From contig CAYYNP010000298.1 of assembly GCA_964472545.1 (NCBI GenBank), positions 1-12,122 of the forward strand: a DNA stretch of 12,122 nt, written 5' to 3'. Shown in pieces: positions 1 through 5,640 of the stretch. The first letter of the stretch is position 1. Each line of letters begins with the position of its first letter. The position numbers and the translations under genes are program-made. This stretch comes from CAYYNP01 sp964472545. GTDB lineage: Bacteria; Planctomycetota; Planctomycetia; Pirellulales; Thermoguttaceae. The notes beneath the pieces were generated by a model. That model was not told where the DNA came from and made no database searches. It saw only the letters and a program-made list of their open reading frames with translations.

Positions 1-1043
1 CCCACGTACTTCGCATACACTGTCTTTGCCTCCGCCACGTCGTCGGTGCCGCCGACGATGGCGCGGCCGTCGGGGAAGACGGTTAGCTCGTAGCGGTCAA
101 CGGCCAGCCGCAGGAGGAACGCGTTGCGGTTCAGGCGGCCGACGCCCTCGAGCCGCCGGGCCAACTCGTCGAGCGAGAGGCTCGTGCCGGGATGGCTAAG
201 CTGGACTGCGTTGCGGCCGCAGAGTACGGCCGATTGGCCGCCTTCGCGGCCGGAGAGCCAGGGGAAGTCGCCGCCCTTGCACGTCGGGCAGTCGACCTGC
301 TCGCGCAGCGAGGAGACGTCGACCTGGCGGATGCGGTTGTCCCAAAGCTCGAAAACGGTCAACTGCCGCGAAACGGCGTCGAGCTTGCCGCTTAAGATCT
401 TGATCGCCTCAAGGGCCTCGATCGAAGCGATCACGTTGACGATCGAGCCGAGGATGCCGGCCGTGTCGCAGGTGGGCGTGGTGCCCGGCGGGGGACATTC
501 CTGCATCAGGCAACGTAGGCAAGGCGTTTGGCCGGGCAGGATCGACATCGTCTGGCCTTCGGCGCCCAAACACCCGCCATAGACCCAGGGCAGGCCGAGT
601 TTGACCGAAACGTCGTTGATGAGGAACCGGGTCTGAAAGTTGTCCGTCCCGTCGACGATCGCATCGACACCTTGGCAGAATTGCTCAACGTTGGTGTGAT
701 CGACGTCGGCCACGATCGGCTCGACCTCGACCTGGGAATTGATCCGCCGCAGTTTTTCCGCCGCGGCGATCGCCTTGGGAAGCTGCTCGGCGACGTCGTG
801 CTCGTCGAAGAGGACCTGCCGCTGAAGATTGCTGGTCTCGACGAAGTCGCGGTCGACGATCCGTACGCGGCCCACGCCGGCTCGGACCAGCGTATTGGCC
901 GCCACGCTCCCCAACGCCCCACAGCCGCAGACCAGCGCGTGGCTCTCGGCCAGCCGCCGTTGTCCGTCTTTGCCCAGCGGAGGATAACGCATCTGGCGGA
1001 TGTAGCGTTCGAGCGAGTTCGCAGAAGCGTCGTTTTCGTTCAT
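1..1043 (-). CDS. ThiF/MoeB/HesA-family adenylyltransferase (E1-like), 3' end beyond window
   Basis: This is an E1-like enzyme that would adenylate the C-terminal glycine of a ubiquitin-fold sulfur carrier (ThiS, MoaD or similar) with ATP in the cytoplasm. I translated 347 complete codons from the ATG at 1043; the frame stays open to the edge. Visible features are the family opening LERYIRQ (res. 11-17), the nucleotide-binding loop GCGALG (40-45), NLQRQ (72-76) with the conserved Arg, DGTDN (131-135), the T-C-D-T segment with C192 as probable catalytic Cys, and paired zinc cysteines CLRC (175-178) and CPTC (252-255). After the zinc site there is no rhodanese domain. Instead there is a segment of about 85 residues (CGRNAVQ at 275-281, FPDGRAI at 323-329) that seems close to its end at the window edge. 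The gene is divergent from the SGNH hydrolase gene and has no obvious thi or moa neighbour, so the carrier and pathway cannot be chosen. No strong Shine-Dalgarno is visible, so the start is likely but not certain. Confidence 0.9.
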   Translation of the reverse strand, partial: MNENDASANSLERYIRQMRYPPLGKDGQRRLAESHALVCGCGALGSVAANTLVRAGVGRVRIVDRDFVETSNLQRQVLFDEHDVAEQLPKAIAAAEKLRRINSQVEVEPIVADVDHTNVEQFCQGVDAIVDGTDNFQTRFLINDVSVKLGLPWVYGGCLGAEGQTMSILPGQTPCLRCLMQECPPPGTTPTCDTAGILGSIVNVIASIEALEAIKILSGKLDAVSRQLTVFELWDNRIRQVDVSSLREQVDCPTCKGGDFPWLSGREGGQSAVLCGRNAVQLSHPGTSLSLDELARRLEGVGRLNRNAFLLRLAVDRYELTVFPDGRAIVGGTDDVAEAKTVYAKYV

Positions 1044-1086
1044 CGGGCGCAGTCTTGGGGGACACTGACGGTCGTCGAGTCCGTGT

Positions 1087-1115
1087 ATCGTACCGCAGAC
1101 GGGGGCCACCGGCAA
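1087..1115 (-). promoter_or_regulatory. Candidate sigma-70-type promoter of the ThiF-family gene
   Basis: Read on the minus strand: TTGCCG (1115-1110), a 17-base spacer, then TACGAT (1092-1087), about 44 bases before the ATG at 1043. Both hexamers match the consensus at 4 of 6 positions. The -35 box lies inside the 15-base palindrome at 1109-1123. Planctomycete promoters are poorly defined, so this is only a candidate. Confidence 0.3.
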
Positions 1116-1123
1116 GTTGCCGG
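1109..1123. promoter_or_regulatory. 15-base palindrome in the divergent promoter region (possible operator)
   Basis: CCGGCAA-G-TTGCCGG is a perfect dyad with 7-base arms around one central base. It lies in the 176-base gap between the divergent starts at 1043 and 1220, over the candidate -35 box of the minus-strand promoter. That position would suit a regulator site, but a chance GC-rich palindrome is also possible. Confidence 0.25.
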
Positions 1124-1157
1124 CCCATGGTCTCCCTTCGTGCGGCACGCCGGCGTG

Positions 1158-1187
1158 TTGGCGGCGGCCTCGATCTTCTCGTACAAT
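1158..1187 (+). promoter_or_regulatory. Candidate sigma-70-type promoter of the SGNH hydrolase gene
   Basis: TTGGCG (1158-1163), an 18-base spacer, then TACAAT (1182-1187), 32 bases before the ATG at 1220. The -10 box matches the consensus at 5 of 6 positions and the -35 box only at its TTG. Confidence 0.4.
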
Positions 1188-1219
1188 GGCCCCGGGTGAG
1201 CCATGCAAAGGAGCCTGCC

Positions 1220-2722
1220 ATGAAAGAACGAGTTTTTGCTGCCGCCGTCTTCGGTCTTATTGCGATGCTGCCGATCTTCTGGCACGTCGGCCCCGATTGC
1301 CCAACGTCGGCCGCCGCGGAAATCACGGCCCGACAGAGCGGCTCCGTGACGATCTACTACAAGACCTCCTTTGACGACGGCACCAATGGCTGGACCGCCG
1401 CCAACGACGGCCGGCTGAGTTGCAGAGACAACGACGGCAAGGCGCTGCACTTGGCGTGCCCAAAGCGCTGGTCGGCCGTCGAGCTTCCGCTGGCGATCGC
1501 CGGTTCGAAGCAATTGAAGATGGCCCTGTTGATGAAGTCCGGCAGCCTGCCGTCGGTGGGCATCAACGTCCACGACGCCCTGGCCGGCGACAACACCACG
1601 GCCTACGGCCATCGCTACCTCGAACCCGGCCGCTGGACGCCGATGCTCTACCACCTCGACCGCTTCCGCTACAACTCGCGGACCACGGGCTTCGTCTCGC
1701 CGCAGACCAACTACGACAGCGTTCGCTTCTACGGCCCGGCCGAGGTGCGGCCGGGCATGGAGTTTGCCATCGACGACTTCGTCATCTATCGCGGCACGGA
1801 TACGCAGCCGCCCGAGCAAGTCGTGGGGTTGGCCGCTGCGGCGACGTCCGGCGGCGTGCGGCTGGCCTGGAAGTCGGCCGAAGATGACGTTGCCGCGGCA
1901 CGGTATGTGATCTCCCGCGCCGATACGGACGATTTTCGCAAGATTGCCGAGTGTTCCACGACGACGTACACGGACGCCACCGCCGGTAAGGCCCGTTATC
2001 GCTATCGCGTGCTGGCCGTCGACTTCGAGGAAAACCTTGGGCCGTGGTCGCAGGAAGTGGTCATCGCTTCGACGTCGACACCGCGCCGCGCGGAACCCAG
2101 CCGCGAAGAGCGAGACCGGCTTGACTACGCCGACCATATCCGACAGGTCCACGCCCGAGGCGTGGGCAAAATCCGCCGAGGCCACGCCACGCTCTTTGGC
2201 GACTCGTTGACCGGGGCGACCGTCTATCCGCAGCGTGCCCAGGCGGCGTTCGGCACCCTGACGGTCAACGCCTTCGGTTATCCCTCAATGCGGACCAGTT
2301 TCGGCCGCGACAAGGTGGCCGAAATCCTCGGCCGCGACAACCCGGAGTTCATGTTCATCCTCTACGGCACCAACAACCACAAGGCGGCCGAGCGTCTGCC
2401 GGCGGCGATGGACGACCTGGCGGCCATCGTTCGTGCGTGTGAAGCCCGGGGCACCGTCGCCGTACTGGGCACGATCCCTCCCCGCGGCTGGGCTCCCGAA
2501 TCGGCCCCCGAGGCCCTATTCAACCGACACGTGGTTGAACTCTGCCGCCGATTGAAGATCCCCACCGGCTACATCTTCGAGGGCTTCCAGGCTGCCGGCG
2601 ACCGCCGCACCTACATCGCCGGCGACGGCGTCCACTGGCACGGCGAAGGGATGGCACTGGCCGCCCAGGCGTGGGGCAAGGCACTACAGCAAGTCCGGTT
2701 CGTGCTCCGCGATCGGCCTTGA
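1220..2722 (+). CDS. Exported SGNH/GDSL-type hydrolase with beta-sandwich and fibronectin III-like domains
   Basis: This is probably an extracytoplasmic esterase or acylhydrolase, perhaps of acetylated carbohydrate; the substrate is not known. I chose the ATG at 1220 because AAGGAG lies 7 bases before it and because the protein then begins with a signal peptide (MKER, hydrophobic stretch to about res. 23, likely cut after the AAA near 33). The same frame is open upstream to 1055 but lacks these signs. The 500 residues run as signal peptide, a beta-sandwich or carbohydrate-binding-like region (about 45-192, FDDGTNGW at 51-58), a fibronectin III-like region (about 196-285, YRYRVLAVD at 260-268), and a C-terminal SGNH domain (about 320-495). 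Catalytic blocks are GDSL (327-330, Ser329), GTNN (383-386, in place of the usual GxND but with Asn385 kept) and DGVHW (469-473, Asp469 and His472). It is monocistronic as far as the window shows. Confidence 0.87.
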   Translation: MKERVFAAAVFGLIAMLPIFWHVGPDCPTSAAAEITARQSGSVTIYYKTSFDDGTNGWTAANDGRLSCRDNDGKALHLACPKRWSAVELPLAIAGSKQLKMALLMKSGSLPSVGINVHDALAGDNTTAYGHRYLEPGRWTPMLYHLDRFRYNSRTTGFVSPQTNYDSVRFYGPAEVRPGMEFAIDDFVIYRGTDTQPPEQVVGLAAAATSGGVRLAWKSAEDDVAAARYVISRADTDDFRKIAECSTTTYTDATAGKARYRYRVLAVDFEENLGPWSQEVVIASTSTPRRAEPSREERDRLDYADHIRQVHARGVGKIRRGHATLFGDSLTGATVYPQRAQAAFGTLTVNAFGYPSMRTSFGRDKVAEILGRDNPEFMFILYGTNNHKAAERLPAAMDDLAAIVRACEARGTVAVLGTIPPRGWAPESAPEALFNRHVVELCRRLKIPTGYIFEGFQAAGDRRTYIAGDGVHWHGEGMALAAQAWGKALQQVRFVLRDRP

Positions 2723-2743
2723 AACCCTCCTTAAGGATGGTTT
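2722..2743 (+). terminator. Candidate intrinsic terminator of the SGNH hydrolase gene
   Basis: The palindrome begins at the last base of the stop codon: AAACCCTCC, TTAA, GGATGGTTT. It can form a 9-bp stem with one mismatch and a 4-base loop, followed by only one further T before GC. The short T run makes it weak. The core TCCTTAAGGA is a perfect dyad. Confidence 0.35.
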
Positions 2744-2806
2744 TGCGCAACCACAAACAGCGATACGCCAACACGAACTCCTTGGCTCGACACGTATGCA
2801 GGCGTC

Positions 2807-2835
2807 TTGCAGCGGGACCATCTGGTCGATAAAAT
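2807..2835 (+). promoter_or_regulatory. Candidate promoter of the small basic protein / larA unit
   Basis: TTGCAG (2807-2812), a 17-base spacer, then TAAAAT (2830-2835; 5 of 6 to consensus) inside the only AT-rich patch of the 274-base gap before 2997. Transcription would start near 2842 and give a leader of about 155 bases. In the rest of the gap (2744-2806, 2843-2982) I see no gene or clear structure. Confidence 0.4.
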
Positions 2836-2996
2836 AAAAGGTTCGTCGTTCTTGCCCTTCATTCGAGGGGGGAGTCGGCGTCGCTGGGGGCAAGCCTAGA
2901 GATCGCCAAACGCGAAAACCACGAAGATTTGCCGGTCCGTCGCCGACACGGCGGCTGCCCGGCCCCGATATTGCCGATTCGTCAGGAGTCCCCATC

Positions 2997-3239
2997 ATGA
3001 CTATGGACAAGAGCCTCCGCGTGCGTCAGGGCCTGATGCGCAGCCGGAGCGTGCTGACCCGAGCCGAGAGGATCGAGCGGCTAAAGGCCGCCGACCGATG
3101 GGCCGACGGCGACAGCCCGTTCGGTCTGGACAAGGTCCGCGTCTACAAAATGGCGCTGAAGAAGAAGAAGAAGAAGAAGGTGGAAGAAGAAGAAGAGGGC
3201 GAGGGCGAAGGCGGCGCCGCCGAGAGCGAAACCTCGTAG
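2997..3239 (+). CDS. PVC-superphylum small basic (signature) protein with poly-Lys / poly-Glu tail
   Basis: The first 55 or so of its 80 residues resemble the small basic protein found across Planctomycetes, Verrucomicrobia and Chlamydiae and described as a PVC signature. From memory, a nucleic-acid or ribosome-linked role has been proposed for it; the function is not settled. The recognisable parts are DKSLRVR (res. 4-10), SVLTRAERIERLK (18-30) and SPFGLDKVRVYK (40-51). The start at 2997 is supported by CAGGAG 8 bases upstream; the second Met at 3003 is the alternative. The tail is odd: seven Lys in a row (55-61), Val, five Glu (63-67), then a Gly/Glu/Ala/Ser-rich acidic end. The tail is coded by triplet repeats, all seven Lys codons being AAG, so it probably grew by slippage. 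Cytoplasmic, no signal peptide. larA follows after 29 bases, so the two may be co-transcribed. Confidence 0.85.
   Translation: MTMDKSLRVRQGLMRSRSVLTRAERIERLKAADRWADGDSPFGLDKVRVYKMALKKKKKKKVEEEEEGEGEGGAAESETS
3159..3197 (+). repeat. AAG/GAA triplet microsatellite inside the small basic protein gene
   Basis: Seven AAG codons (3159-3179), one GTG, then four GAA and one GAG (3183-3197). The purine-only run stands out from the GC-rich surroundings. Being made of whole codons, any gain or loss of units would change the tail length without a frameshift. Confidence 0.9.
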
Positions 3240-3269
3240 GACCCAACGGGCACCTGAGGTGGGATTGCG

Positions 3270-4544
3270 ATGCGCGTGCGTCTGGAGTACGGCCGCAACG
3301 GGCTCGAATGTGAGTTGCCCGACGATCGGGTGGTCAAGTGTCTCAGCTACCGGCCGTCCGAGCCGCTGGCCGATCCGCAGGCCGCGATTGCCGAGCGGCT
3401 GCTGCATCCGGCCGGCGCGCCGCCGCTAGTGGAACTGGCCCGAGGCCGCCGCGACGCCTGTGTGCTGATCTGCGACGTCACCCGGCCGGTCCCCAATCGG
3501 ATCGTCTTGCCGCCGATCCTCTCCACGCTCGAATCGGCCGGCATCCGGCGCGAGGAGATTCTGATCCTCATCGCCACCGGCCTGCACCGGCCCAACGTCG
3601 ATGAGGAGTTGGCCGAGATGGTCGGGCCGGCGATCATCGAGAACTATCGCGTCGAGAACCACCACGGCCGCGAGCTTTCCGAACACACCCACCTCGGCGA
3701 GTCGCCCCGCGGCGTGCCGGCGTGGATCGATACACGTTACGTTGAGGCCGACTTGAAGATCACCACCGGGCTGATTGAGCCGCACTTTATGGCCGGTTTC
3801 TCCGGAGGGCGGAAGTTGATCTGCCCGGGCATCGCCGCCTGGGAGACGATTCGGGCATGGCACACGCCCGAGTTTCTCGAACACCCCAACGCCCGTTGCG
3901 GCCGCCTCGACGACAACCCGGTACACGAAGAGAGCACACGGATCGCCCGGATGGCCGGCTGCGACTTCATCGTCAACGTGGTGATCGACGCCAAGCGGCG
4001 AATCCTGGCGGCGGCGGCCGGCGAGATGGAGGCGGCGTTTGACGAAGGTGTGGCGTTCGCCCGCGGGCCGTATACCGACACCGTGCCCGAGCCGGTCGAC
4101 ATTGTGGTGACCAGCTCGGCCGGCTACCCGTTGGACACGACGTTCTATCAATCGGTCAAAGGCATGGTCGGCGCATTGCCGATCGTCAAGCCCGGTGGCA
4201 CGATCATCCTGGCCGCCGGCATGAGCGAAGGCATCGGCAGCGACGACTTTCGCCGGCTGTTCGACGAGAACCCCTCGGCCGAGTCGTTCATGCAGCGGAT
4301 TCTCACCACCGACTACTTCGTGCCCGACCAATGGCAACTCGAAGAACAGGCCAAGGTCCTCCGCCACGCCAAAGTCAAAGTCGTCACCGACGGCCTGCCG
4401 CCCGCCACGCTGCGCCGCCTGTTCGTCGAGCCGGCCGAGAGCGTCGAGACGGCCGTGGCCGAAGCGCTCTCGGAATACGGCCTGGATGCAACGATCGCGG
4501 TGATTCCGGAGGGGCCGTATATCATGCCGGAGGTGGCCGGCTGA
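3270..4544 (+). CDS. larA: LarA-family nickel-pincer-dependent racemase/epimerase
   Basis: Members of this family use a nickel pincer nucleotide to racemise or epimerise 2-hydroxyacids by hydride transfer in the cytoplasm; lactate is the classic substrate, but many relatives act on others. The protein is 424 residues, the usual size. The residues used by characterised LarA can be placed: DVTRP (69-73, Asp69 and Arg72), His106 in TGLHRP, His172 in IEPHFMAGFSGGRK (169-182), Lys182 as cofactor-binding Lys, His198 in AWHTPEF, and Tyr293, Gln294 and Lys297 in FYQSVKG (292-298). All appear intact, so an active enzyme is expected. GAGGTGGG lies 6 bases before the ATG. The gene follows the small basic protein gene by 29 bases. 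The cofactor genes larB, larC and larE are not in this window and must lie elsewhere if the enzyme works. The substrate cannot be told from sequence. Confidence 0.92.
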   Translation: MRVRLEYGRNGLECELPDDRVVKCLSYRPSEPLADPQAAIAERLLHPAGAPPLVELARGRRDACVLICDVTRPVPNRIVLPPILSTLESAGIRREEILILIATGLHRPNVDEELAEMVGPAIIENYRVENHHGRELSEHTHLGESPRGVPAWIDTRYVEADLKITTGLIEPHFMAGFSGGRKLICPGIAAWETIRAWHTPEFLEHPNARCGRLDDNPVHEESTRIARMAGCDFIVNVVIDAKRRILAAAAGEMEAAFDEGVAFARGPYTDTVPEPVDIVVTSSAGYPLDTTFYQSVKGMVGALPIVKPGGTIILAAGMSEGIGSDDFRRLFDENPSAESFMQRILTTDYFVPDQWQLEEQAKVLRHAKVKVVTDGLPPATLRRLFVEPAESVETAVAEALSEYGLDATIAVIPEGPYIMPEVAG

Positions 4545-4581
4545 CTCGTGCGTCGGACTGCAGTGGAAGTCCCGGAGTCTT

Positions 4582-4707
4582 GTAGGGTGCGTCGCGACGC
4601 ACCGTGAGACGCGCTCGGCATTTGCGTCGACGTGCGGGTACGCACCGCGCGGCGGGTGGTCATTGCAGAGGCAGACGAAAGAGGCGGTGCGTCCCGACGC
4701 ACCCTAC
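4582..4707. repeat. 126-base palindromic element A (REP-doublet/MITE-like)
   Basis: Two 22-base arms (4582-4603 and 4686-4707) are inverted copies with one mismatch. Each arm is GTAG followed by an 18-base palindrome: GGTGCGTCGCGACGCACC at 4586-4603 is perfect, and 4686-4703 differs at the centre. The 82-base middle holds a third small hairpin (GTGCG, GGTA, CGCAC at 4632-4645). It fills most of the 342-base gap between larA and the next start at 4887; 4545-4581 and 4708-4776 show nothing further that I can support, apart from a short GGGCC/GGCCC dyad at 4758-4770. GTCT occurs just outside both ends (4577-4580 and 4709-4712), which is too short to claim as a target duplication. Confidence 0.8.
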
Positions 4708-4776
4708 GGTCTGGACACCCAGTTCGGCATACCATCCATTCCGGACGCGGTCAAAGAGGGCCGTCGGCCCGCAAAG

Positions 4777-4806
4777 TTGGCACCGTGCGGCCGTTTGGGT
4801 TAGAGT
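4777..4806 (+). promoter_or_regulatory. Candidate promoter of the exported methyltransferase gene
   Basis: TTGGCA (4777-4782; 5 of 6 to consensus), an 18-base spacer, then TAGAGT (4801-4806; 4 of 6), about 80 bases before the ATG at 4887. Confidence 0.35.
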
Positions 4807-4886
4807 AGAGGCTTACGTGCCGCCGGCGGGCGGGGGATTGCCGGGGCGGCTGGATGAACTTGCACCGTGAACTGAGGAGTTTTCGC

Positions 4887-5573
4887 ATGAGAGGCAACTA
4901 CGGTTGGTTGGTGGCCGTGATCCTGATCGCGTTTGGGGTTTGCATGCCCGGCGGGCTTTACGCTGATTCGGGCCAGACGACGCGGATCGTCGACGAGCAA
5001 CAGCACGCCAAGCCCACCGGGGGCGGCTATCCGTATCGTGAGAAGGCCGACTACGTGCTCGAGGAACTCGACCTGAAGCCGGGCGACGTGGTGGTCGATA
5101 TCGGGGCGGGCGACGGCTGGTGGACCGAGAAGATGGCCGCGGCCGTCGGTGCGCAGGGCACGGTTCATGCCGGTGAGGTGGTGCAGGACAAGGTCGACAA
5201 GATGAAAGAGCGTTTTGCCGAGTCGCCGCAGGTCAAGCCGTATCTTTGCCCGATGGACGGCACCGGGCTGGCGGAGAATTCGTGCGATCTGGCCTTTCTC
5301 TCCAAGACGTATCATCACCTGAACAAGGACGGCAAGGTCGATTACCTGCGCGGCCTGTGCAGCGTCATCAAGCCGACCGGACGCCTGGTGGTGATCGAGC
5401 ACTATCGCCAGTTGGCCGCCGGCCGGGCACGCGAACACGGCTGGGCGCCCGGGCTGTTGATCAACCAGGCCGAAGAGGCCGGCTGGGTCGTGTTGCGATG
5501 CGAACTGATCAACGGCACCAACCACTTCATCGCGATTTTTGCCCAGAAGGAACTGTTTGCGGGGAAGCCGTAG
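4887..5573 (+). CDS. Exported class I SAM-methyltransferase-fold protein
   Basis: This is a 228-residue Rossmann-type methyltransferase-like protein behind a signal peptide. The start at 4887 is preferred over the in-frame ATG at 4854: GAGGAG lies 7 bases before it, and it puts a short basic N-terminus directly before the hydrophobic stretch (WLVAVILIAFGVCM, res. 7-20), with cleavage likely after the LYA near res. 26. Motif I is VVDIGAGDGWW (69-79); the acidic residue ending strand 2 would be Glu97 in HAGEVV; MDGTGL (123-128) and the strand-4 region CDLAFL (133-138) followed by KTYHHL fit later motifs; the post-motif region is KPTGRLVVIEH (162-172). The substrate is unknown. A SAM-binding fold outside the cytoplasm is puzzling because SAM is not expected there, although exported proteins of this type do occur. 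It converges with the propeller protein gene, whose N-terminal domain has the same fold; 16 bases separate the two stop codons. Confidence 0.82.
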   Translation: MRGNYGWLVAVILIAFGVCMPGGLYADSGQTTRIVDEQQHAKPTGGGYPYREKADYVLEELDLKPGDVVVDIGAGDGWWTEKMAAAVGAQGTVHAGEVVQDKVDKMKERFAESPQVKPYLCPMDGTGLAENSCDLAFLSKTYHHLNKDGKVDYLRGLCSVIKPTGRLVVIEHYRQLAAGRAREHGWAPGLLINQAEEAGWVVLRCELINGTNHFIAIFAQKELFAGKP

Positions 5574-5584
5574 GCTTGCCGTAT

Positions 5585-5640
5585 AGTAGTCATCTCGCTC
5601 CGCGAGATGTCGATGTGTCTCGCGGAGCGAGACGGCTACT
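5585..5640. repeat. 56-base palindromic element B at the convergent gene junction; likely bidirectional terminator
   Basis: A perfect 15-base inverted repeat (5593-5607 and 5618-5632, loop 5608-5617) extends with mismatches to AGTAG (5585-5589) and CTACT (5636-5640). Each half is also a hairpin by itself: ATCTCGC-TCC-GCGAGAT at 5592-5608 and GTCTCGC-GGA-GCGAGAC at 5617-5633. It lies between the + methyltransferase gene (stop at 5573) and the - propeller gene, and carries the last 16 codons and the stop codon of the latter. The strong stem in both directions could end transcription from both sides, but there is no T run. Confidence 0.8.

Noticed and set aside
528..1199. 223-codon open frame on the plus strand at the left edge
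   Set aside because: It is the complement of the ThiF-family gene, whose nucleotide-binding, catalytic and zinc motifs are clear on the minus strand.
1040..2185. 381-codon open frame on the minus strand opposite the SGNH hydrolase gene
   Set aside because: The hydrolase on the plus strand has a signal peptide, Shine-Dalgarno and catalytic blocks; the minus frame has none of these and overlaps the start of the ThiF-family gene.
2684..3010. 108-codon minus-strand frame across the gap before the small basic protein gene
   Set aside because: No Shine-Dalgarno or recognisable motif. It overlaps the end of the hydrolase gene and the start of the small basic protein gene, and the AT-rich promoter-like patch lies within it.
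3426..4367. 313-codon open frame on the minus strand opposite larA
   Set aside because: larA has every expected active-site residue; the opposite frame is low-complexity shadow sequence.
4582..4707. Element A considered as an intrinsic terminator of larA
   Set aside because: It starts 38 bases after the stop codon and has no T run; the paired, symmetrical arms fit a repeat element better. It could still reduce read-through.
4577..4712. GTCT on both sides of element A as target-site duplication
   Set aside because: Four bases, and offset by one base on the right side; likely by chance.
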